Assembly: GCA_022819645.1 (NCBI GenBank)
Contig: JAJEGU010000033.1
Location: 27,377 to 91,376 of the forward strand
Length of the DNA stretch: 64,000 bases
Source of the DNA: Pseudomonadales bacterium
Lineage (GTDB): Bacteria > Pseudomonadota > Gammaproteobacteria > Pseudomonadales > Pseudohongiellaceae
Direction: 5' to 3'
A program made the translations under genes and the position numbers. Below, piece after piece: positions 1 through 9,449 of the stretch; the first letter of the stretch is position 1; each line of letters opens with the position of its first letter. Below the pieces are notes generated by a model. The model was not told the DNA's origin, made no database searches, and saw only the letters and a list, made by a program, of their open reading frames with translations.

Positions 1-861
1 GGCTCGGAAGTAGCTCCCGGTTCCCCGGAAGTGCTGCACCATATCATTACCACGGTGATTCCCCCCGAAGGCCGCCGGGATCCCATGGCAGCGATAGTCG
101 AGGCGATCAACGCGCTGCCGGAAGAGCGCGCCGTGAAAATCCGCACCGATATCTTCACCGCGGTCGTCGCGGGCGAGCCACCGCCGATCGACCGCATCTT
201 TGCGGAAAACCCCGACCTCGATGTAAGCGGCCTGATTGGCGGCGGAGACGAGAACCAGGGTTCCGTGGCGGGATATGCCCCGGGCAACAGCTTCTCCCTC
301 AATCCCGAAGGCGTCGGCGGTCTGCTCAAGGCCGGCTCCACGCTCAACCTGCAGATGCACTACACCACCTCGGGCAGGGAAACCGTGGACGCCACCGAAA
401 TCGCCATCTACTTCTACGATGAGGACGTAATCCCCGCCGAGCGCATGTCCGGCGGCGTGGGCAACGCCTTCACCATAGACATTCCGGCCCAGGCCAAGGA
501 CCACGAAATGCAACTCGTAACCCATGTCCCGGAAGAAGCCGAGATTTACTCCCTGATGCCGCACATGCATTTCCGCGGCAAGCGCATGGCCTTCACCGCC
601 CGCTACCCGGACGGCAGCGAGGAAGTGATCCTTTCAGTGCCCGCCTACTCGTTCAACTGGCAATTGAGCCACGAACTCGAAACGCCGTTGCGGGTTCCCG
701 CGGGCACCCGGATCGTCGCCACCGGCGCTTTCGATAATTCATCCCAGAACGAATACAACCCGGACCCGAATATCGAAGTCCACTGGGGCGAACAAAGCTG
801 GGAAGAGATGTTCATGGGCTTCTATAGCTGGAAGAACATCGATCAGGCCGGTTCCGAATAA
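1..861 (+). CDS. C-terminal part of a copper type II ascorbate-dependent monooxygenase-like protein (5' truncated by window edge)
   Basis: Frame open from the window start; motifs HYTTSGRE, SLMPHMHFRGKRM and EEMFMGFYSW resemble the monooxygenase C-terminal domain. Confidence 0.65.
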   Translation, partial: GSEVAPGSPEVLHHIITTVIPPEGRRDPMAAIVEAINALPEERAVKIRTDIFTAVVAGEPPPIDRIFAENPDLDVSGLIGGGDENQGSVAGYAPGNSFSLNPEGVGGLLKAGSTLNLQMHYTTSGRETVDATEIAIYFYDEDVIPAERMSGGVGNAFTIDIPAQAKDHEMQLVTHVPEEAEIYSLMPHMHFRGKRMAFTARYPDGSEEVILSVPAYSFNWQLSHELETPLRVPAGTRIVATGAFDNSSQNEYNPDPNIEVHWGEQSWEEMFMGFYSWKNIDQAGSE

Positions 862-890
862 AAGCTCGGCACACCAGGCAAGACAGAAAA

Positions 891-915
891 GGCGGGCATT
901 GCCCGCCTTTTCTTT
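891..915 (+). terminator. Rho-independent terminator
   Basis: GGCGGGC-att-GCCCGCC followed by TTTTCTTT, 30 nt after the stop at 861. Confidence 0.9.
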
Positions 916-1475
916 GGTAATTATTTTGTGTAACAGCATCATGGAGTACCTATCAGCCAGGATTGCAAAAGAGAAATGTTTTTGACATTACCTAGTCATG
1001 TTGGTAACGAGTCACAGAAGTGGTCGGGCAATTTTGGACAGCCTGAAATTGGGAGGTTTCAATCGGCGCTTTTGGGGAGAATTACGGGTTGATTGAATAC
1101 TCTAATATGGCATTTCGTGATCTTTGATACCAGATTCAATTAAAAATTCGGGAGAAATTCTTGGATTCGAGACTCTACCCCAAAGTTCAGTATGTGGGTC
1201 TCTTTTTATATCTTTCTTCATAACATACAAAATTTTTGGAACCAAAAAATCCATCATCGCTAGGCTATGTTGAATTTGCCTTACTCCTGTACCTGAGGGA
1301 TGTGTGTTGCGCCATGATGTCCTCGAAATCTGATCGGATGCAACAATCTATCACAGTGGTGTAGTCTGGAGGTCTGGAGGCGGCTAATCACCTACCTTTG
1401 GACATCGTCGAGTATACGAGGCGGGTGCAATCCGACCCATACATTCCTTTATTCATGCAATCCGGGTGCTAAGGG

Positions 1476-1503
1476 TTGACAAGATATGTATAGATGCAAT
1501 AAT
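1476..1503 (+). promoter_or_regulatory. Sigma70-like promoter
   Basis: TTGACA, 16 nt spacer, AATAAT, upstream of the 1569 CDS. Confidence 0.6.
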
Positions 1504-1568
1504 GGAGACATCAATTTGCCAGCTTTTTACTGGCAAGGCAATCAATGCAAACAAAGCAAGAGGTTGAT

Positions 1569-1784
1569 ATGGAAACTAAAAAAGTGACGATGGGCCTGAC
1601 AAAGCGAGACATTGCAAACACGGAAGTGCTGGTGGAACGCATGCATGCCAGAAACAAGGCGTCGGTCGTGAGCAATGCGCTTGCACTCACAGCCTTGTTG
1701 ACGGAGCGGACTGCGGAAGGCGATGAGCTGTTGCTACGAAAGAAAGATGGGACGATGGAGCGAATTCTTATTGCCAACATGTGA
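1569..1784 (+). CDS. Small RHH/CopG-like putative DNA-binding protein
   Basis: METKKVTMGLTKRD...NKASVVSNALALTALLTERTAEGDELLLRKKDGT matches the RHH-style '..KAEVVR.AL.L...L..G..I..R.KDG' pattern; SD AGAGG 5 nt upstream of ATG 1569. Confidence 0.5.
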   Translation: METKKVTMGLTKRDIANTEVLVERMHARNKASVVSNALALTALLTERTAEGDELLLRKKDGTMERILIANM

Positions 1785-2083
1785 GTACTCAATTTATGAA
1801 TGAGCGGGAAGTTCGCGACGGATCTACCCGGGGTGACGAGTCGTTCCAACAGGACGACTGGGGCGATACGCTTGGAGCCAAGGAACCAGAACACAGAAGT
1901 GCCTATCATAGCGACATTTGGTTTTGGAGAATTACCGTGGTCGCCTTGGCCGTGATTGTATTGGTCTCGCTAGGCGGGGGAATCTGGCTGGCATCACTGG
2001 AAAAGGATATTCCCGAGGCAGTTCTGGCATTAGGCGCCACAGCTGTCGGCGCGCTTGGTGGGGTAGTCGCGGGACAACGTTGA
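1781..2083 (+). CDS. Small membrane protein with two hydrophobic segments, GTG start
   Basis: GTGA overlap with upstream stop; hydrophobic WRITVVALAVIVLVSLGGGIWLA and AVLALGATAVGALGGVVAG. Confidence 0.5.
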   Translation: MSTQFMNEREVRDGSTRGDESFQQDDWGDTLGAKEPEHRSAYHSDIWFWRITVVALAVIVLVSLGGGIWLASLEKDIPEAVLALGATAVGALGGVVAGQR

Positions 2084-2172
2084 GCCGGAACTGGCTTGTG
2101 CGGTCATCGCAGCACATCTTGTTGTACTTCCAGCGAAGAAGTCAACTCTGGTGCCGGAGCCAGTCTGCTTTA

Positions 2173-2213
2173 GGTATTCTCTGGAAATTCTCTCCATAGA
2201 ATTTTTCATTATC
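2173..2213 (+). repeat. H1 hairpin repeat (variant copy)
   Basis: GGTATTCTCTG-GAAATTCTCTCCATAGAATTTTTCATTATC; same flanks as other H1 copies. Confidence 0.75.
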
Positions 2214-2273
2214 ATCCTTAGTGCCGCATAGAAATGCTGCCGGGTTGAATCGACAGCATTTTCTTGTCTTCTC

Positions 2274-3305
2274 CTACCGCCACACACTCGCCGGCTGGGC
2301 GGGGTCGGACTCCAGGAAACGAATCAGGTCATTGTGGAACTGGTCGGAAATCTCGATGTGGGGGTTGTGGCCCACATCGGGATACAGCAGCAGCGCGGAA
2401 TTCCGCAACTCGTTGTGGACATGGGTGGCGCGGGCAACGAAGTCGTCGATCAGCAGATCGTCTTCGCCGCCGATGACCAGCGCCTTGGCATGGATATGCT
2501 GCCAGTCGTACACCACCGGATCGTTATACATCATGGCCGAAACCATGCGGCGCACCCGGGCGTAGTGGGGGTAGCCGCCGGAAAGCGTCTGGCCGTAGGA
2601 ACGCCGGACGAACTCCAGTTGTTGCGGCGGCCAGAAGTCGGTGTAATAGCGCTGATGGCCGCGCAGGATGGACTGGTAAGTCGGCACGCCGGGCTCGCCC
2701 GCCATGGGGTCGCTCCAGGGGCGGGATTGACGGGAATCCACCAGGCCGATCTGATTCACCATGACGACATGGCTGACGCTGTCCGGGTACTGCATGGAGA
2801 ATCGGCTGACCACCATGCCGCCCATCGAATGGCCGACAGCCGCCACCCGGTCGATATCCAACTCATCGAGTAGCGCCTGCATGTTGGCCGCCACAAAATT
2901 GAAGTTGTAGGGAATCAGGGCCTTGGAGGATTTTCCATAGCCGATGCGGTCCACGGCGATGACGCGAAAGCCCGCTTCGGACAAGATCCGGAATGTCGGC
3001 GAGTAGGCTTCGGAATAGAAGTTTCCGCCGTGTTGCCAGAACACCGTTTGGCCGTTGGCCTCGCCGGTTGACGGAATATCCATGTAGGCCATGCGCATTT
3101 TCTCGCCGTAGCGGTCAAACTCCAGAAACCGGACCGGCCAGGGATAGTCAATCTCTTCAAAATTGATCGACACCGGGCCCCAGTGCGCAGGCGCTTCGGC
3201 CGGCGGTTGCGCGGGCCACTCCTCTTCGGCAATCGCCCGGGACATCGCGAGCATTGCGCTGAGCGTGGCAACCAGGGCCAGCAGCGGGTGCTTGATTCTG
3301 TTCAT
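2274..3305 (-). CDS. Secreted alpha/beta hydrolase
   Basis: Signal peptide; GHSMGG nucleophile elbow; 'VIAVDRIGYGKS' and 'YPDVGHNPHIE'. Confidence 0.85.
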   Translation of the reverse strand: MNRIKHPLLALVATLSAMLAMSRAIAEEEWPAQPPAEAPAHWGPVSINFEEIDYPWPVRFLEFDRYGEKMRMAYMDIPSTGEANGQTVFWQHGGNFYSEAYSPTFRILSEAGFRVIAVDRIGYGKSSKALIPYNFNFVAANMQALLDELDIDRVAAVGHSMGGMVVSRFSMQYPDSVSHVVMVNQIGLVDSRQSRPWSDPMAGEPGVPTYQSILRGHQRYYTDFWPPQQLEFVRRSYGQTLSGGYPHYARVRRMVSAMMYNDPVVYDWQHIHAKALVIGGEDDLLIDDFVARATHVHNELRNSALLLYPDVGHNPHIEISDQFHNDLIRFLESDPAQPASVWR

Positions 3306-3430
3306 GGTGTTCTCCTCAGGATGGAATTGCAGCCTGTAACGACCGGCGGATTATAGACTGGCCCGGCAACAATGTGCCGCCTGTTGAATCAGGTATCATG
3401 GATTGCAGTTAACCTTTCGGGGAAATAGCC

Positions 3431-3898
3431 ATGAGTGATTCAGCCAGTCGCCCGAAACGCATTATTATTCCGCCGGTCTGGTTCGCGCTCGGCCTGGTTG
3501 CGGTTTTCCTGCTTGACCGCGGATTCCCGCAAGCGGGATTTTCAGGCACGATGACTGTCGGTCTCGGCGTGATGCTGGCGCTACTCGGTCTGGCCTTGAC
3601 GATTTCCGCCGCGGGGCTGTTCCGGAAGGCGGAAACCGGCATCGTCCCCTTCTCGGACGCCTCCTCACTGGTCACCTCCGGCGCTTTCCGTTTCAGTCGC
3701 AATCCCATGTATCTCGGCATGGCGCTGGTGCTGCTGGGAACCGCGCTGATCACCGGCACGGCTGCCGGCTTGCTGGTTGCGCCAGCGTTCATGCTGATTA
3801 TCCAGTTGCGCTTCATTCTGGGTGAGGAACAGATGATGAGCGAGATTTTCGGCGGGGAGTACGAGGATTACCGCCGCAGGGTCCGGCGCTGGCTGTAA
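3431..3898 (+). CDS. Isoprenylcysteine carboxyl methyltransferase/phospholipid methyltransferase-like membrane protein
   Basis: GAFRFSRNPMYLGMALVLLG and C-terminal GGEYEDYRRRVRRWL. Confidence 0.85.
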   Translation: MSDSASRPKRIIIPPVWFALGLVAVFLLDRGFPQAGFSGTMTVGLGVMLALLGLALTISAAGLFRKAETGIVPFSDASSLVTSGAFRFSRNPMYLGMALVLLGTALITGTAAGLLVAPAFMLIIQLRFILGEEQMMSEIFGGEYEDYRRRVRRWL

Positions 3899-4007
3899 GC
3901 GCAAAAATGAGAATTGCCGGGAAATTGCGGCAATACTTGCATGGCGCTCGCCCGCTGGGGTAATGTCAGGGCGTTTCGCGGCTGCGGCCGCGCCTGCGAG
4001 TGAGGCC

Positions 4008-5288
4008 ATGGTGCATCCCTTTCCCCTTGCGCGAGCTTGCTCGCGATTGTTGTCGATTTTTCTGATTATTCTTGCGGCGTCTTTCTCCGTCCAGGCCCGG
4101 GCGCAGGAACGCGAGCCCGTGCGGATCGGCTTCATGGATCCGCTGTCGGGCCCCTTCGCCTCCATCGGCAGCAGTGGGCTGACAGTGCTTGAGTTCACAG
4201 CGGATTACCTGTTCAACTCCAGGGGCGGGATTCTCGGCGGACGCATGATCGAGATCGTGCCGCTGGACAACATGCAAAGCCCCACCGAAACCCAGATCCA
4301 GTTTCGCCGGGCGGTGAGCGAGGGCTTGCGGATCATCTTCCAGGGCAACAGTTCCGCCGTGGCGAACGCCCTCAATACCGCGGTGACGCGGCATAACCGC
4401 CGCAACCCGGGCCAGGAAATTCTGCAACTCAACTATTCCGCGGTGGACCCGATCCTCACCGAGGAAAACTGCAGTTTCTGGCACTTCCGCTTCGACGCCC
4501 ACGCGGTGATGAAGCTCAATGTGCTCACCGACTTCATCGCCCGGAATGAGGACATCCAGCGTATGTACATCATCGGCCAGGACTACTCCTTCGGCCATGT
4601 GGTCGCGGAAACTTCCGAGCGCCTGCTGCGCGAGAAGCGACCCGATATCGAGATTGTGGGCAATGAATTCCACCCCATCGGCCAGGTCAAGGATTTCACG
4701 CCCTACGTGACCAAGATCGTCGCCTCCAATGCCGACGCGGTCATCACCGGCAATTTCGGCGCCGATATGGTCTCTCTGGCGCGTTCGATCATCGATTCCG
4801 GCCTCGACATTCCCATCTACACTTTCTACGCCGCCTATGACGGCATTACCGCCACCCTCGGCGCCGACGGCAAGAACCGCATCCGCCTCGTCCACAATGA
4901 CAGCGCCAACCCCATTCCCACCGGGGAGCGCAAGCAATTCTACCGGGACTTCAAGACAGCGCACCCGGATCGGGATGTGACCCAGCCGCGGCTTGCCATG
5001 GCCCTGTCCATGCTCGTTCAGGCCATGGAACAGACCGGTGGCACCGACCCGTACGAGCTCGCCCTGGCGCTTGAGGACATGCGCTTTACCACCCTGAGCG
5101 GCGAGGAAGTCTGGATGCGCGGCAGCGACCACCAGATTTTCCAGGACCTGCACGTATCCGTGATGACCGATGAAAACATCGAGTTCGACGCGGACAACTC
5201 CGGATTCGGGCTGTACACCGAGCACTTCGTGCCGGCGGAACAAACCGTGATGGAAACGAGTTGCGAGATGAGGCGTCCGCAACGCTGA
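4008..5288 (+). CDS. Branched-chain amino acid/urea-type ABC transporter substrate-binding protein
   Basis: Signal peptide, 'VRIGFMDPLSGPFASIGSSG', followed by Liv-type permeases and ATPases. Confidence 0.85.
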   Translation: MVHPFPLARACSRLLSIFLIILAASFSVQARAQEREPVRIGFMDPLSGPFASIGSSGLTVLEFTADYLFNSRGGILGGRMIEIVPLDNMQSPTETQIQFRRAVSEGLRIIFQGNSSAVANALNTAVTRHNRRNPGQEILQLNYSAVDPILTEENCSFWHFRFDAHAVMKLNVLTDFIARNEDIQRMYIIGQDYSFGHVVAETSERLLREKRPDIEIVGNEFHPIGQVKDFTPYVTKIVASNADAVITGNFGADMVSLARSIIDSGLDIPIYTFYAAYDGITATLGADGKNRIRLVHNDSANPIPTGERKQFYRDFKTAHPDRDVTQPRLAMALSMLVQAMEQTGGTDPYELALALEDMRFTTLSGEEVWMRGSDHQIFQDLHVSVMTDENIEFDADNSGFGLYTEHFVPAEQTVMETSCEMRRPQR

Positions 5289-5307
5289 TTAAGGAAGATC
5301 GCGGCTT

Positions 5308-6258
5308 ATGCCGGAAGTTCTGGTTTTCGCCACCCTGAACGGCCTGGTCACCGGGCTGTTGCTGTTCATGCTGGCGAGCGGTCTCACCGTGATCTTCAGC
5401 ATGATGGGCGTACTCAATTTCGCCCATGCCAGCTTCTACATGCTCGGCGCCTATTTCGCCTATTCCATCAGCCTGTACTTCGGCTACTGGACCGGGCTGA
5501 TCCTCGCGCCGCTGATCGTCGGCGTGCTCGGCGCCCTGGTCGAGCGCTACGGGCTTCGGCGCGTACACCAGCACGGCCACGTGGCGGAACTGGTGTTCAC
5601 TTTCGGCCTCGCCTTTCTGATCGAGGAGGCGGTGCAGTTCTTCTGGGGCCAGGACACCAAGAATTATCAGACGCCCGACCTGCTCGACTTTCCCTTGTTC
5701 ACCTTGTTCGGCCAGGAGTTTTCGGCCTACCGCGGCTTCATGCTGGCGATTTCGATCGGCATTTTCATCGGACTCTACCAGGTGCTTACCCGTTCGCGCG
5801 TCGGCCTGATCATCCAGGCCGCGATTTCCCATCCGCATATGGTTGCGAATCTCGGCCACAACGTGCCCCTGATTTTCACGGCGGTGTTCGGTATCGGCAC
5901 GGCATTGGCCGGGCTTGCCGGGGTGATTGCGGGCCCGGTGCTGACGACTTTCCCCGGCATGGCGCTAGTGCTCGGCAGCATCGTATTCGTGATCGTCGTC
6001 ATCGGCGGGCTCGGCTCGCTGCCCGGGGCGCTGATCGCTTCCCTGCTCATCGGCCTGCTCCAGTCCTACGCCATCGCCGCCAATGTGGGCATGCCGGAAT
6101 TGCTCGAACTGCTTGGTCTCGAATTCCCCCGCAGCCATCCCCTGGATGATTTGTGGACGCTCAATCTGGCCCAGATCGCGCCGATCCTGCCCTTCCTGCT
6201 GCTCGTGCTCGTGCTGATATTCCGCCCCACCGGGCTCATGGGGAAACGCGAACAATGA
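5308..6258 (+). CDS. LivH-type ABC transporter permease
   Basis: Multi-TM protein with 'MMGVLNFAHASFYMLGAYFAYSI'. Confidence 0.9.
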   Translation: MPEVLVFATLNGLVTGLLLFMLASGLTVIFSMMGVLNFAHASFYMLGAYFAYSISLYFGYWTGLILAPLIVGVLGALVERYGLRRVHQHGHVAELVFTFGLAFLIEEAVQFFWGQDTKNYQTPDLLDFPLFTLFGQEFSAYRGFMLAISIGIFIGLYQVLTRSRVGLIIQAAISHPHMVANLGHNVPLIFTAVFGIGTALAGLAGVIAGPVLTTFPGMALVLGSIVFVIVVIGGLGSLPGALIASLLIGLLQSYAIAANVGMPELLELLGLEFPRSHPLDDLWTLNLAQIAPILPFLLLVLVLIFRPTGLMGKREQ

Positions 6259-7502
6259 AGGCGCTGGCGGCCAAATGGGGCCTCTGGGGCGGCTATCTCG
6301 CGGTGCTGCTGCTGTTGCCCCAGGTCTTCGATTCGATTCTGGCGATTTCGATATTCAACCAGATGGCCATCGCCATCGTCTTCGCCCTCAGCTACAACAT
6401 GCTGCTTGGCCAGGGCGGCATGTTGTCCTTTGGCCACGCGGTCTATTTTGGACTCGGGGGTTTTCTCGCCGTCCATGTGCTGCGGCTGATGGAATTCGAA
6501 GCGGTGTATTTCTCCATCGCCCTGATTCCACTGATCGGCGGATTGACGGGCCTGCTTGCCGGCATCTTCGCCGGCAGTTTCTCCACCCGCAAGGCGGGTA
6601 CGGTATTCGCCATGATTTCCCTGGGCATCGGCGAACTCGTGGCTGCTTCTTCGCTGATTTTCACAGGCTTTTTTGGCGGCGAGGCCGGGGTCAGCGGCGA
6701 CCGCACCTTCGGCCCGCCGCTGTTCGGCATGGATTTTTTCAGCGACACCGATGTGTACTATCTCGCCGTTTTCTGGGTTTTCGTCTCCACGCTGTTCATG
6801 TATCTCTTCACCCGGACCCCCGCCGGGCGCATGGCCAATGCCGTGCGCGACAACCCGGAACGGGCGGAATTTATCGGTTACAGCGCCCGCTGGGTGCGCT
6901 TCATCTCATTCTGCGCGGCCGGGACCTTCGCCGGGGTGGCCGGCGGGCTGTTCGCGCTTAATTATGAATTTCTCACCGATGAAAACCTGAATCTGGTGAC
7001 CTCGGGCCGGGTGCTGCTGATGGCCTATATCGGCGGGCTTGGATTCTTCATCGGGCCCATCATCGGCGCCATCATTCTCACCCTGATGAATTTCCTGCTC
7101 AGCAATTACACCGAATTGTTTCTGCTGTATCTCGGCATCCTGTTCGTGCTGACGGTGCTGTTCCTGCCCCGGGGATTCGCCGGTTTCATCATGATGCACC
7201 AGACCGCCTGGCTGCGGGGCAGGCTGCACGGTCTCGCCCTGCCCTATCTGCTCACCGGGCTGCCGGCGCTGCTGTTCATTCTCAGCGCCGTCTGCCTGCT
7301 GGAGCTTTCCCATGCCAGCGAACCGGTGCTGCATTTTCTCGGGCTCAGCCTGGCGCGGGATTCGACGCTGAGCTGGGCGGGGCTGGTGCTGGGCGCTGGA
7401 CTGGGAGCTTTTCTCACCGCAAGATCGACGCCGCGCCTGCGCCGGGCCTGGGAGGCCGCCAATGCGCCCGAAACCAGGGTCGGGCGGGAGCGGGCCTCAT
7501 GA
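6255..7502 (+). CDS. LivM-type ABC transporter permease with C-terminal membrane extension
   Basis: ATGA overlap at 6255; 'LGQGGMLSFGHAVYFGLGGF'; extra hydrophobic segments after 'FLPRGFAGFI'. Confidence 0.88.
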   Translation: MKALAAKWGLWGGYLAVLLLLPQVFDSILAISIFNQMAIAIVFALSYNMLLGQGGMLSFGHAVYFGLGGFLAVHVLRLMEFEAVYFSIALIPLIGGLTGLLAGIFAGSFSTRKAGTVFAMISLGIGELVAASSLIFTGFFGGEAGVSGDRTFGPPLFGMDFFSDTDVYYLAVFWVFVSTLFMYLFTRTPAGRMANAVRDNPERAEFIGYSARWVRFISFCAAGTFAGVAGGLFALNYEFLTDENLNLVTSGRVLLMAYIGGLGFFIGPIIGAIILTLMNFLLSNYTELFLLYLGILFVLTVLFLPRGFAGFIMMHQTAWLRGRLHGLALPYLLTGLPALLFILSAVCLLELSHASEPVLHFLGLSLARDSTLSWAGLVLGAGLGAFLTARSTPRLRRAWEAANAPETRVGRERAS

Positions 7503-8251
7503 GCATCCTTTCACTGCGCGGCCTGCGCAAGAATTTCGGCGCCACCGAAATCATCCGCGGCGTTGACCTTGGCATTGAAGACGGCGAAAAACACGCCATC
7601 ATCGGCCCCAATGGCGCGGGCAAGTCCACGCTGTTCCACCTCATCAGCGGCAGGTACGCCCCCAGCGCCGGCGCCATCGAGTTCAAGGGCCAATCCCTGG
7701 CCAACCTTCCGCCACACCGCATCAACCGGCTCGGCATCGCCCGCAGCTTCCAGGTCACCAATATCTTCCCCCGGCTGAGCGTATTCGAGAACATCCGCTG
7801 CGCCCTGCTGTGGCCGTCGGGTTACCGCTATTCCTTTTGGCGTCTGCTTGACCGCGAGGCCGGACTGAACCGGGAAACCGGACAGGTGCTGGAAAAGATC
7901 GGCCTTGCCGGGCGGGCGGAAATCCCCGCCGGCGAGATCGCCTACTCCGAACAAAGGGCCCTGGAACTCGGCATGGCGATCGCCGGCGGCGCTGAACTGA
8001 TACTGCTCGACGAGCCCGTCGCCGGCATGAGCCACAGCGAGGCCGACAAGGCAGTGGAGCTGATCCGCCGGGTCACGGAAGGCAAGACCCTGATCATGGT
8101 GGAACACGACATGAACATCGTTTTCGAGCTTGCCGACCGTATCAGCGTGCTCGTCTACGGCGAAGTGATCGCCTCGGGCGCCCCGGCGGAAATCCGCGCC
8201 AATGCCCAGGTGCAGGAAGCCTACCTCGGCGAGGCCCTGAGCGATGCGTGA
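7499..8251 (+). CDS. LivG-type ABC transporter ATP-binding protein
   Basis: Walker A GPNGAGKST, Walker B LILLDEP, ATGA overlap. Confidence 0.9.
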   Translation: MSILSLRGLRKNFGATEIIRGVDLGIEDGEKHAIIGPNGAGKSTLFHLISGRYAPSAGAIEFKGQSLANLPPHRINRLGIARSFQVTNIFPRLSVFENIRCALLWPSGYRYSFWRLLDREAGLNRETGQVLEKIGLAGRAEIPAGEIAYSEQRALELGMAIAGGAELILLDEPVAGMSHSEADKAVELIRRVTEGKTLIMVEHDMNIVFELADRISVLVYGEVIASGAPAEIRANAQVQEAYLGEALSDA

Positions 8252-8303
8252 AAGATACCCGGACCCTCGTCTGCCATGCCGCGCGGAGCGAATCCCATCC
8301 CCA

Positions 8304-8345
8304 CCGTCATTCTGCGCGGAGCGAAGCGGAGTCGCGGAATGACGG
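8304..8345. repeat. REP-like palindrome between livG-like and livF-like genes
   Basis: CCGTCATTCTGCGCGGAGCGAAGCGGAGTCGCGGAATGACGG imperfect palindrome; related sequences near 9385, 28050, 31710, 33907, 44530 and 52320. Confidence 0.8.
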
Positions 8346-8414
8346 TTGGTTGCGACTTGTCGACTTGGGACACCCACCCACAGAGCAGCCAGGGGCTCGA
8401 TGGGGGAACTCGCA

Positions 8415-9110
8415 ATGCTTGAAGTGAGCGACCTGCACGCCTGGTACGGCAAGAGCCATGTGCTTCAGGGCGTCAGCTTCCAGGTGGCCGAAGGCGAGAT
8501 CGTCAGCCTGCTCGGGCGCAATGGCGTCGGCCGCTCCACTACCGCGAAAGCCATCATGGGCGAGGTGGAACGCAAGGGTTCGATCCTGTTCAAGGGTGAA
8601 CAGATCGCCGGCCGCAAGAGTTATGAAATCGCCCGCCGCGGCCTCGGCTACGTGCCGGAGAACCGCGAAGTCTTCCCCACTCTCACCGTGCGCCAGAACC
8701 TGCTGCTCGGCATGAAATCCACCACCCCTTCCGGCCGCTGGAGCATCGAGGAAGTATTCGCCATGTTTCCCTTGCTCGCCGAGCGCGCCGATGTACCCGG
8801 CGGCGCCCTCAGCGGCGGCGAGCAGCAATTGCTCAGCATGTGCCGCACCCTCATGGGAGACCCGGACATGGTGCTCATCGACGAACCCACCGAGGGGCTC
8901 GCGCCGAAGATCGTCGAGCAGGTGGGCAATCTGCTGAAGGAAATAGCCAGCCGCGGCGTCGCCATTCTGCTCGTGGAGCAGAAACTCAACATCGCCATGC
9001 GAATCTCCAACCGCCTATACATCATGGGCAACGGGCAGATCGTTTGGGAAGGCGCCCCGGAAGCCCTCACCAGCGCCGGCAAGGTCCGCATGGAGTGGCT
9101 GGAGGTGTGA
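8415..9110 (+). CDS. LivF-type ABC transporter ATP-binding protein (Walker A lysine replaced by Arg)
   Basis: MLEVSDLHAWYGKSHVLQGVSF, GRNGVGRST, LSGGEQQLLSMCRTL, MVLIDEPTEGL. Confidence 0.88.
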   Translation: MLEVSDLHAWYGKSHVLQGVSFQVAEGEIVSLLGRNGVGRSTTAKAIMGEVERKGSILFKGEQIAGRKSYEIARRGLGYVPENREVFPTLTVRQNLLLGMKSTTPSGRWSIEEVFAMFPLLAERADVPGGALSGGEQQLLSMCRTLMGDPDMVLIDEPTEGLAPKIVEQVGNLLKEIASRGVAILLVEQKLNIAMRISNRLYIMGNGQIVWEGAPEALTSAGKVRMEWLEV

Positions 9111-9449
9111 GTAATGAATCGTGCCTGACAAGGCATTTGTCATCCATCAACGGCAGCCAGACAGTTTTCGAAGGGCTCGGCGCACTTCCATCGATGGGTG
9201 TGGAAATCGCGAAGGTCAGTGAAAAGAATACGACCCTCGCCGAGATTGTCGCAGCCAGTACCTGCGTGCTTACTCATCAGGGGTCGAAGCTCCGGCAGGC
9301 GACGGACAAACCTTTCCCGGGTCGCCCGCGGAGAGCGGGGAGTCCCGTTCAAGCGCCCGCTGAAGAAGCTGATTCATTCTCGTCATTCCGCGCGGAGTCG
9401 CATTCTTCCAATCACCGATTCGTACCTCCGTTTCAGCGGCTTCCCGGAT

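Noticed and set aside
920-1475. AT-richer gene-poor stretch as an IS remnant
   Set aside because: No recognisable transposase fragment or terminal repeats could be read; left unannotated.
3966-5282. 438-aa ORF antisense to the ABC transporter substrate-binding gene
   Set aside because: Shadow ORF of a high-GC gene; low-complexity composition, no signal or family motif, and the sense frame is clearly coding.
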